In this document: one piece after another, positions 1-5,286 of the stretch
How positions within the stretch are numbered: the first letter of the stretch is position 1
Layout: every line of letters starts with the position of its first letter
Assembly (NCBI GenBank): GCA_034716155.1
Contig: JAYEFR010000251.1
Span: 1-7,893 of the forward strand
DNA from: JAGGYK01 sp034716155
GTDB lineage: Bacteria > Desulfobacterota > Desulfomonilia > UBA1062
Direction of reading: 5' to 3'
Length of the DNA: 7,893 bases
Position numbers and translations under genes: made by a program
The notes under the pieces: model-generated
The model's database searches: none
What the model saw: only the letters and a program-made list of their open reading frames with translations
Told to the model about the DNA's origin: nothing

Positions 1-30
1 GGGAGTTATGAGTGTAAGAGTTGAAGGTTG
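1..30. repeat. AACTC-type simple repeat, inverted orientation
   Basis: The first bases (GGGAGTTATGAGTG and onward) read on the minus strand as a loose run of AACTC-like words (CAACCTTCAACTCTTACACTCATAACTCCC). These are the same kind of words that fill bases 81-157 on the plus strand, so the two blocks face each other. GGGAGTTA here can pair with any TAACTCCC in the plus-strand array, giving a large potential hairpin. The left arm may extend beyond the window. Confidence 0.5.
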
Positions 31-80
31 TTTCAGTCTACCTATGTCGAAGCTTAACAGATATCTCTCCTTAAATCCCT

Positions 81-157
81 AACTCCCTAACTCCTCAACT
101 CCCTAACTCCTCAACTCCCTAACTCCTCAACTCCCTAACTCCTCAACTCCCTAACTC
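81..157. repeat. 16-bp tandem repeat (AACTCCCT + AACTCCTC)
   Basis: Four identical consecutive copies of the 16-mer AACTCCCTAACTCCTC start at 81, 97, 113 and 129. A fifth copy starting at 145 matches for 13 bases before it diverges. Each 16-mer is two variant octamers (AACTCCCT and AACTCCTC), and a half-unit AAATCCCT precedes the array at 73-80. The exact identity of the copies suggests recent slippage or expansion. No reading frame with a start and ribosome binding site covers it. It ends about 85 bases before the nadE start, upstream of the putative promoter. Confidence 0.93.
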
Positions 158-171
158 ATAGCTCTTGACTA

Positions 172-199
172 TCGACTCTCGACTGGTTTAGTGTATAGT
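172..199 (+). promoter_or_regulatory. Possible nadE promoter
   Basis: A weak sigma-70-like pair, TCGACT at 172-177 and TATAGT at 194-199 with a 16-base spacer, lies about 45 bases upstream of the GTG start. A second overlapping choice is TCGACT at 179-184 with TATATA at 201-206, also spaced by 16. The -35 matches are poor and the region is AT-rich and repetitive, so this is only a suggestion. Confidence 0.3.
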
Positions 200-242
200 G
201 TATATAGAGATGAATAAATATTCCATGTGAAGGGGGTAAGAA

Positions 243-2303
243 GTGGAGGATAGATCAGACTTTTTTAACCTGTATAGACATGGGTTTACAAGGGTCGCTG
301 TGTGTATACCCGAGGTTAAGGTCGCTGACCCTGGATTTAATGTGGGTAAAACAATTGAATTAGTGCACAAGGCAGCCAAAAGAGAGGCTGTGTTTGCGCT
401 GTTTCCAGAGCTTGGCATCTCTGCATATACAAATGAAGATCTCTTTTTTCAGGATGCCCTTCTTTATTCAGTTCAAGCAAGCATCCAAAGGCTTTTGAAT
501 GCTACATCTGATATAGATATGGTTGTAGTTGTCGGCGCCCCGTTAAAGGTAATGCAGAGGCTCTACAATTGTGGTATAGTGATTCAAAGGGGCAAGATCC
601 TGGGAATCGCTGTCAAGACCTATATCCCTAACTACAGGGAGTTCTATGAAAAAAGGCAATTCAGCTCTTCGAGGGAGTTGATAGTAGATAGAATCGATTT
701 GTGTGGTTATCAAGACATCCCTATAGGAGATAACCTGATATTTGATGTTGAAACCATCCCGAACTTTTCTTTTTTTATTGAATTATGTGAGGACGTCTGG
801 GCTACTATCCCGCCTTCCAGCTATGCAGCGCTCGCAGGGGCGACAGTGACAGGGAATCTGTCTGCATCTAATATAACATTAGGCAAAGACGAGTACAGGA
901 ATAGTCTTGCTTCTAAACAATCCGCTTCCTGTGTGGCTGCCTATCTTTATGCCGCAGCAGGGCCTGGAGAGTCCACTACTGACCTGGCATGGGACGGTCA
1001 TGCCGTTATCTATGAGAATGGCAATCTACTTGCAGCCTCAAAAAGGTTTTCGTGGGAACCCCAAGTGATTATTGGCGATGTGGATATCGATCGGCTTGTC
1101 CAGGACAGGATGAGGCTTACCAGTTTCGGAGATGGGATCAGGATATACAGGGATAAGATATCTGATTTCCAAAGGATACCAATCAAGGTGAAAATCCCTT
1201 CCGGGGAGATTCCCCTTGAGAGGCAGATTCAAAGATTTCCTTATGTGCCCTCTGATCCGAACGTAAGAGATCAGAGATGCTATGAGGTCTATAACATTCA
1301 GGTGCAGGGCCTGGCAAAAAGGTTGAGATCTGCAGAGATTGAAAATGTTGTCATAGGTGTATCCGGGGGTCTGGATTCCACGCACGCACTCATCGTGTGC
1401 GCACGGGCTATGGATGAGTTGAACCTCCCCAGATCAAACATAAAGGCATATACTATGCCGGGTTTTGCTACATCTGAAAGGACTTATAACAATGCCATCC
1501 GTCTCATGAATGCCTTAGGCGTTGAGGCAGGGGAGATTGATATAAAACCAAGCGCTCTACAGATGATGAAGGATATAGATCATCCCTTTGCCGGGGGAGA
1601 GAATGTCTATGATGTGACATTTGAGAATGTGCAGGCAGGGGACAGAACTTCTCATCTGTTCAGGATTGCCAACTTAAAAAACGGGATAGTTGTAGGGACT
1701 GGAGATCTGAGTGAGCTTGCCCTTGGATGGTGTACCTATGGTGTTGGCGATCATATGTCTCATTATAGTGTAAATGCTAGTGTTCCTAAGACATTGATTC
1801 GATATATAATAAGGTGGATTGTAGATAAAGATTTGTTAGGTGAAGATGTTTCTTCCTGCCTTGAGGATATCCTTGGTACTGAGATAAGCCCCGAGCTTAT
1901 CCCAGGCACTGTTGACGGTCAGCCTGCTCATAAGAGTGAGGATATAATAGGGCCTTTTGAGCTGCAGGATTTTAACAATTTTTATATCACAAGATATGGA
2001 TACACCCCCTCAAAGGTTGCATTCCTCTCCTGGTGTGCATGGAAAGATAAGGGTAAAGGAGTCTGGCCGGATGTACCCGAAGATAGAAGGCACGAGTATA
2101 GTATTGCCGAGATCAAACACTGGCTTAAGATATACCTTCACAGATTTTTCAGGCTGAGCCAGTTTAAGAGGTCTTGTATTCCAAATGCCCCGAAGGTGGG
2201 TTCGGGTGGGTCTCTCTCACCGAGAGGGGATTACAGGGCACCCAGTGACAGTGAGGATGCCCCATGGATGGAGGACTTAAGCCGTATTCCGGATAAAGAC
2301 TGA
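243..2303 (+). CDS. nadE: Glutamine-dependent NAD+ synthetase (NadE)
   Basis: This 686-residue cytoplasmic enzyme makes NAD+ from deamido-NAD+, ATP and glutamine, the last step of NAD biosynthesis. The N-terminal half (about residues 12-290) is a nitrilase-type glutaminase domain that releases ammonia. Its catalytic triad is visible as E56 (in FPELGISAYTNED), K125 (in GIAVKTYIPNYREF) and C182 (in ELCEDVW). The C-terminal half (about 345-680) is the ATP pyrophosphatase-type synthetase domain, with the P-loop SGGLDST at 374-380 and the conserved blocks YDVTFENVQAGDRT, GTGDLSELALGW and SQFKRS near the end. The length matches the long two-domain form known from Mycobacterium tuberculosis (about 680 residues). 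The start is GTG at 243, preceded by AGGGGG at 231-236 with a 6-base spacer. Residues from YRHGFTRVAV onward match the family N-terminus, so the start fits well. No frameshift or missing catalytic residue is seen. It appears to be transcribed alone. Confidence 0.96.
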   Translation: MEDRSDFFNLYRHGFTRVAVCIPEVKVADPGFNVGKTIELVHKAAKREAVFALFPELGISAYTNEDLFFQDALLYSVQASIQRLLNATSDIDMVVVVGAPLKVMQRLYNCGIVIQRGKILGIAVKTYIPNYREFYEKRQFSSSRELIVDRIDLCGYQDIPIGDNLIFDVETIPNFSFFIELCEDVWATIPPSSYAALAGATVTGNLSASNITLGKDEYRNSLASKQSASCVAAYLYAAAGPGESTTDLAWDGHAVIYENGNLLAASKRFSWEPQVIIGDVDIDRLVQDRMRLTSFGDGIRIYRDKISDFQRIPIKVKIPSGEIPLERQIQRFPYVPSDPNVRDQRCYEVYNIQVQGLAKRLRSAEIENVVIGVSGGLDSTHALIVCARAMDELNLPRSNIKAYTMPGFATSERTYNNAIRLMNALGVEAGEIDIKPSALQMMKDIDHPFAGGENVYDVTFENVQAGDRTSHLFRIANLKNGIVVGTGDLSELALGWCTYGVGDHMSHYSVNASVPKTLIRYIIRWIVDKDLLGEDVSSCLEDILGTEISPELIPGTVDGQPAHKSEDIIGPFELQDFNNFYITRYGYTPSKVAFLSWCAWKDKGKGVWPDVPEDRRHEYSIAEIKHWLKIYLHRFFRLSQFKRSCIPNAPKVGSGGSLSPRGDYRAPSDSEDAPWMEDLSRIPDKD

Positions 2304-2333
2304 TATTTATCATCTAACAAATATAAGCTGACA

Positions 2334-2350
2334 TGCCTGCGCGGCAGGCA
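2334..2350. repeat. GC-rich 7-bp perfect hairpin downstream of nadE
   Basis: TGCCTGC, a 3-base loop GCG, then GCAGGCA form a perfect inverted repeat 31 bases after the nadE stop codon. The stem could help end nadE transcription, but no T-run follows (the next bases are CAACCAAACA), so it is not a classic intrinsic terminator. It could equally be a copy of a small dispersed palindrome. Confidence 0.6.
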
Positions 2351-2404
2351 CAACCAAACATGGGAATATATTTAGTCCTGAGTGGTCTTTTAGTTCTGTA
2401 CTTA

Positions 2405-2501
2405 TACTTGTCAGTAGTCCGTTGTCCGTTGTAAAACCTCCAGATAGAATGATCACCTTCCAATATGCCACTGACAACTAACCACGGACAACGGACAAGT
2501 A
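2405..2501. repeat. Inverted pair of GTCCGTT heptamer arrays
   Basis: The left arm (2405-2432) reads TACTTGTCAGTAGTCCGTT followed by more GTCCGTT units. The right arm (about 2470-2501) is its reverse-complement type, with ACTGACAACTAACCACGG followed by ACAACGGACAAGTA. The outer 8 bases pair perfectly: TACTTGTC at 2405-2412 with GACAAGTA at 2494-2501. Inside, both arms are built from a 7-base word (GTCCGTT, GTCAGTA and similar), so they can pair in more than one register. About 37 bases of unrelated sequence separate the arms. It lies between nadE and the PpiD-like gene and encodes nothing evident. Confidence 0.8.
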
Positions 2502-2513
2502 TTTTCATATAAA

Positions 2514-2530
2514 GCCCTTGCAATAAGGGC
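2514..2530 (+). other. Short perfect hairpin upstream of ppiD-like gene
   Basis: GCCCTT (2514-2519), loop GCAAT, and AAGGGC (2525-2530) form a 6-bp perfect stem. It sits directly between the heptamer repeat and the 11-bp palindrome at 2534-2558. No T-run follows, so a terminator role is not supported. It may belong to the leader of the downstream gene. Confidence 0.45.
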
Positions 2531-2533
2531 CGT

Positions 2534-2558
2534 ATTAATCTAAATCGTTTAGATTAAT
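2534..2558 (+). promoter_or_regulatory. 11-bp perfect AT-rich inverted repeat before ppiD-like gene
   Basis: ATTAATCTAAA, a 3-base centre TCG, and TTTAGATTAAT form a perfect 11-bp inverted repeat ending 32 bases before the ATG at 2591. The dyad symmetry, AT-richness and position suit either a regulator-binding site or a 5' untranslated hairpin. No convincing -35/-10 pair could be fixed around it, so the role is inferred from position only. Confidence 0.5.
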
Positions 2559-2590
2559 CTTAGCCTATAAACTGAAAAAGGAGACCTTTG

Positions 2591-4471
2591 ATGCTTGGAT
2601 ACATAAGAAGGCGTGCTAGAGGATGGATTACAAAGGTGATATTTGGAGTTATCATAGTCGTCTTTATATTTTGGGGAGGGAGCACATACTTTACGAGGAA
2701 GGCGAATAAAATTGCTCAGGTAGATAATCATATTATATCCATACAGCAACATTCAAAGGCCTATAGAGATGCATTCAATGCCTATCAGGAGCGCTACGGC
2801 AAAACATTTGATAATAAGATGGCAGAAAGGATGAACCTTAGGCAGAAGGTACTTGAACAGATGATAAATAATTATATCATGGAATTTGAAGCTAAAAGGG
2901 TGGGTATTATAGTTACAGATGAGGAACTAGCTAAGGCTATTAAAAATGTGGGAGCATTTACGAGTGATGGGAAATTTGATATGGCGGCCTATAATCGTGT
3001 ACTCAGATATTATAAACTTCAACCTGGCCAGTTTGAGGATCAACAAAAAAAAGAGATGTTAAGAAGACGCTTGCAAGATATGATTACAGGCAATGTAAGT
3101 GTAACCCCAAAGGAGATCGAGGCATCTTTCCGTGATAAAAATGATAGGTTTGACCTAAATTTTGTCCGTATAAAACCCAGTGTATATGAAAAGGAAGTGG
3201 ATCCCGCCCCCGAGGAGATTGAGGCCTACTATGAGGCACATAAGCAGGCATATAAAGTATCTCCAAAGACCTCGATTGCATATATAAGTTTTGATGCGGC
3301 CTCATACATACCTAAGGTGGATGTCACAGTGGATGAAGCAAGTGCTTACTACGATGCACATAAACAGCTCTATACCACCCCGGCCAAGGTTAGAGCACGC
3401 CATATCCTTATACGCATCCCGGAACAAGCCAATGACAAGGCAGTTAAACAAAAAGAGAAAGAGGTACTAAGGATATTGGAAGAAGCAAAGTCAGGCAAAT
3501 CTTTTGAATCCCTTGCAAAAAAATATTCTCAAGATCCAGGCAGTGCTGCAAGGGGAGGGGATCTTGGTTTTCTCAAGAAGGACGATCTCGGTGGTGAGTT
3601 AGGCAACGTCTTGTTTTCCATGAAGCCAGGAGAGATAAGAGGCCCTGTGAAGACAATGTTTGGATTTCATATAGTAAAGGTTGAGGAAAAAAAGGATGCC
3701 CGCACTCGTACATTTGATGTAGTGAAACAATCCATCATGGAGACCCTGAAAAAGAGAAAGGCAAAGGACAAAGCATATAATGATGCATACAATGCGTTTG
3801 TAGAACTTTATGAAGACGCAAACTACGATATACATGGATACGGGTCATCCCATAATCTTAAGGTAAAGGAGACGAGTCCCTTTACTGAAAAAGAGACCAT
3901 AGATATCCCCGGCGGCGCGGATGTGGCAAAGGATGCGTTTAAGTATCCTGAGGGTGAGATAAGTGATGTCATTGAGGTAAAAGATGGGTATATACTCTTT
4001 AAGGTAATAAAAAGGATACCTTCACGTATTCCAGAGTTGGCTGATGTAGAAGAGAAGGTAAGATCTGATCTTATGAAAGAAAAGGCAAAAGATAAAGCAA
4101 AGGCCCATGCAGATAAGCTGGCTGCCTTGGATACGTCAGAACTTGTAAAACAAAAAGGCCTCTCCATAGAAAACACAGGATTTTTCAACCGTTCAGTGTG
4201 GTTGATACCTAAGCTTGGTATGGGCAGGGACATAATGGGTGATCTTCCTGAGCTTAAAAGGCCCAAGGTGTATAATATTGGTAATGATATTATTATAGTG
4301 TGGATAAATAAGGAGGAGAAAGCTCTTCTAAAGGACATGGACGAAGAACAGGCTAAGGCAATAAAGGGTGGAGTGCTTGCCCTAAAAAAAGAGACGGTGC
4401 TCGATGCATTTATGGATCAGGCAAGGACAAGACATAAGATAACAATAGACAGAGATAAACTTGGGGGTTGA
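2591..4471 (+). CDS. ppiD: PpiD/SurA-type peptidyl-prolyl isomerase, membrane-anchored foldase
   Basis: This 626-residue protein has the architecture of PpiD, which is anchored in the inner membrane, faces the periplasm and helps fold exported proteins. E. coli PpiD is about the same length (623). A short basic N-terminus (LGYIRRRARGWITK) leads into one hydrophobic segment (about residues 13-29, ending FIFWGG) with no cleavage site. Residues about 35-185 are a SurA_N-like chaperone region with the typical QVLEQMINN-like helix (LRQKVLEQMINNYIM, 83-97). A parvulin (PpiC) rotamase domain covers about 265-368, with RARHILIRI, FESLAKKYSQDPGSAARGGDLGF and GPVKTMFGFHIVKVEE. Both conserved histidines (H271, H360) are kept, so isomerase activity is possible. 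The rest is a charged helical C-terminal region. A short internal duplication is visible: EAYYEAHKQAY (about 211-221) resembles SAYYDAHKQLY (251-261). The start is ATG at 2591, with AAGGAG at 2578-2583 and a 7-base spacer; the TTG just before it is less likely. It could alternatively be named as a generic SurA N-terminal domain protein. Confidence 0.92.
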   Translation: MLGYIRRRARGWITKVIFGVIIVVFIFWGGSTYFTRKANKIAQVDNHIISIQQHSKAYRDAFNAYQERYGKTFDNKMAERMNLRQKVLEQMINNYIMEFEAKRVGIIVTDEELAKAIKNVGAFTSDGKFDMAAYNRVLRYYKLQPGQFEDQQKKEMLRRRLQDMITGNVSVTPKEIEASFRDKNDRFDLNFVRIKPSVYEKEVDPAPEEIEAYYEAHKQAYKVSPKTSIAYISFDAASYIPKVDVTVDEASAYYDAHKQLYTTPAKVRARHILIRIPEQANDKAVKQKEKEVLRILEEAKSGKSFESLAKKYSQDPGSAARGGDLGFLKKDDLGGELGNVLFSMKPGEIRGPVKTMFGFHIVKVEEKKDARTRTFDVVKQSIMETLKKRKAKDKAYNDAYNAFVELYEDANYDIHGYGSSHNLKVKETSPFTEKETIDIPGGADVAKDAFKYPEGEISDVIEVKDGYILFKVIKRIPSRIPELADVEEKVRSDLMKEKAKDKAKAHADKLAALDTSELVKQKGLSIENTGFFNRSVWLIPKLGMGRDIMGDLPELKRPKVYNIGNDIIIVWINKEEKALLKDMDEEQAKAIKGGVLALKKETVLDAFMDQARTRHKITIDRDKLGG

Positions 4472-4526
4472 GAGCTCAGGAAGTTAAAGGTAATGCTTGC
4501 TGAACTGGCAACAATAAAATACACAT

Positions 4527-4552
4527 CATGCAGGAATCTCAATTCCTGGATG
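4527..4552. other. Stem-loop 1 in the convergent gap
   Basis: CAGGAAT (4531-4537), loop CTCA, and ATTCCTG (4542-4548) form a perfect 7-bp stem with a 4-base loop. One G-G mismatch away, CAT (4527-4529) pairs with ATG (4550-4552). It lies 55 bases after the ppiD-like stop codon and could end that transcript, but no T-run follows on the plus strand. Confidence 0.5.
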
Positions 4553-4557
4553 CTTAA

Positions 4558-4588
4558 CTCTAAACCTTCGTCGCAAACTTGTTTAGAG
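4558..4588. other. Stem-loop 2 in the convergent gap
   Basis: CTCTAAAC (4558-4565) pairs perfectly with GTTTAGAG (4581-4588) across a 15-base loop. It lies between the 3' ends of the ppiD-like gene (+) and the cold-shock gene (-), so it could serve either transcript. No T-run is present on either side. Confidence 0.45.
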
Positions 4589-4592
4589 AGGA

Positions 4593-4623
4593 GGGCATCT
4601 CCTTAAGGTAAAATGAGATGCCC
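4593..4623 (-). terminator. Stem-loop 3, possible terminator of the cold-shock gene
   Basis: GGGCATCTC (4593-4601) pairs perfectly with GAGATGCCC (4615-4623) across a 13-base loop. It starts 22 bases beyond the cold-shock stop codon when read on the minus strand. The 9-bp GC-containing stem is the strongest of the three in this gap. The lack of a T-run on the minus strand after the stem means it may be a 3' stabilising structure and not a true intrinsic terminator. Confidence 0.45.
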
Positions 4624-4645
4624 GTGATAGCTATATTGCGAAAAA

Positions 4646-4846
4646 TTACAACTTAGTGACGTTTTTAGCTGCAGGCCCCCTGTCGCTTTCCTCCACTTCA
4701 AACTCCACCTGGTCTCCCTCATTGAGGGTCTTAAATCCGGTCATATTAATGGAAGAGTGGTGAACAAATATGTCCTGTCCGTCTTCCTTTTGAATAAAGC
4801 CATACCCCTTCCGTTCATTAAACCATTTTACAGTTCCCTTTGCCAA
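4646..4846 (-). CDS. csp: Cold-shock domain protein (CspA family)
   Basis: This 66-residue protein is a single OB-fold cold-shock domain that binds single-stranded RNA and DNA and melts RNA secondary structure. Bacterial members act as RNA chaperones and anti-terminators. RNP1 is KGYGFI at 13-18 and RNP2 is IFVHH at 26-30, both intact. The N-terminus AKGTVKWFN and the end GPAAKNVTKL are typical of the family, as is the length. The start codon is TTG (bases 4844-4846). It is preceded by AAGGAG with a 9-base spacer, no in-frame ATG lies between it and an upstream in-frame stop, and AKGTVKW follows directly, so TTG is well supported although uncommon. The gene is convergent with the ppiD-like gene and divergent from the phosphofructokinase gene. 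It has its own promoter and a roughly 110-base leader able to fold, which fits post-transcriptional control. Confidence 0.96.
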   Translation of the reverse strand: MAKGTVKWFNERKGYGFIQKEDGQDIFVHHSSINMTGFKTLNEGDQVEFEVEESDRGPAAKNVTKL

Positions 4847-4955
4847 AGTACTAATCTCCTTAATTCTTTATTATGGTCCTAAGCCCCAGGCCGTCACTCC
4901 GGCAAAGGAATCGATCCTTTAGAGAGAAGCCAACCCGCTAATATAGCCGAACCAT
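4847..4955 (-). promoter_or_regulatory. Structured 5' leader of the cold-shock gene
   Basis: Read on the minus strand, the leader contains AAAGGA-TCGAT-TCCTTT (4920 down to 4904), directly followed by GCCG-GAGTGA-CGGC (4903 down to 4890), so two hairpins abut without a gap. A possible closing helix pairs GGTT (4935-4932) with GACC (4878-4875) around both. Further on come an AT-rich stretch and the AAGGAG ribosome binding site. Long folding leaders are known to give cold-induced expression of cspA-type genes in E. coli. A temperature-sensing or ligand-sensing role here is inference, and I could not match it to a known riboswitch class. Confidence 0.5.
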
Positions 4956-4961
4956 TATCTC

Positions 4962-4989
4962 CTATTACCATAATATATGGCTTTGTCAA
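4962..4989 (-). promoter_or_regulatory. Promoter of the cold-shock gene
   Basis: On the minus strand a perfect -35 box TTGACA (4989-4984) is followed after 16 bases by TAATAG (4967-4962). GATAAT (4959-4954) is a better -10 by sequence but is too far from this -35. Transcription would begin near 4950-4955 and give a leader of about 105-110 bases. The -35 is strong and the -10 ambiguous. Confidence 0.5.
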
Positions 4990-5044
4990 ACGAAAAAAAC
5001 AGGATAGTTGAATTTTAATGAACTTGCAAAAAGTCTAAAAGGGC

Positions 5045-5160
5045 GTCATTGCGAGCGAAGCGAAGACAAACTGGGGGGCTTAAGCGAAATGAAGAATCTC
5101 ATATTACATAACTCATTGATATTATTAGATTGTTTCGTCACTTAAGCCCCTCGCAATGAC
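5045..5160. repeat. GTCATTGCGAG-type hairpin repeat, copy 1
   Basis: The element is bounded by an 11-bp perfect inverted repeat, GTCATTGCGAG (5045-5055) and CTCGCAATGAC (5150-5160). A second perfect pair lies inside: GGGGCTTAAG (5075-5084) with CTTAAGCCCC (5141-5150), extended by imperfect pairing (GAAGAATCT with AGATTGTTTCG). The left arm carries an extra CGAAGCGAAG stretch with no partner on the right. Elements with these ends and CGAAGCGA/TTCGTC words are common dispersed intergenic repeats in several bacterial groups. It encodes no protein and resembles a REP or MITE-like element with no transposase of its own. Confidence 0.85.
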
Positions 5161-5222
5161 ATGGTAAGAGACTTTCAAGTAACTGAGCTGTAACAAGCCG
5201 GAGAAATTCTTTTATTAATGGT

Positions 5223-5250
5223 TTGGAAAATTTTTTATCTTTAGTATATT
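5223..5250 (+). promoter_or_regulatory. Promoter of the phosphofructokinase gene
   Basis: TTGGAA (5223-5228) and TATATT (5245-5250) are separated by 16 bases in an AT-rich stretch, 37 bases before the chosen ATG. Both boxes are good partial matches to the sigma-70 consensus. The hairpin repeat ends about 60 bases upstream and does not overlap it. Confidence 0.5.
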
Positions 5251-5271
5251 GAATAGCCGATAATGATAATA

Positions 5272-5281
5272 GAGGAGGAGG
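5272..5281 (+). promoter_or_regulatory. Ribosome binding site that fixes the phosphofructokinase start
   Basis: GAGGAGGAGG is an unusually strong Shine-Dalgarno sequence ending 5 bases before the ATG at 5287. An in-frame ATG at 5263 would place this purine run inside the coding region (as IEEEES) and has no ribosome binding site of its own. The start is therefore taken as 5287. Confidence 0.85.
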
Positions 5282-5286
5282 AATCC

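Noticed and set aside
81..157. A CRISPR array
   Set aside because: The 16-bp units are directly adjacent with no unique spacers and no cas genes are present. It is a simple tandem repeat.
2334..2350. An intrinsic terminator for nadE
   Set aside because: The stem is perfect but is followed by CAACCAAACA and not by a T-run, so it is reported as a hairpin repeat only.
2518..2546. A promoter TTGCAA-17-TAAATC for the ppiD-like gene
   Set aside because: The -10 matches only three of six consensus bases and both boxes overlap hairpin arms, so the support is too weak to list.
3823..4338. A 171-codon open frame on the minus strand within the ppiD-like gene
   Set aside because: It lies wholly antisense to the strongly supported parvulin gene, its sequence shows no recognisable domain, and no ribosome binding site was identified. 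It is a shadow frame.
4847..4955. A known riboswitch (c-di-GMP-I, ZTP and guanidine types were considered)
   Set aside because: The diagnostic conserved strings of those classes are absent; only loose similarity (such as a CCTGGGGC stretch) was found.
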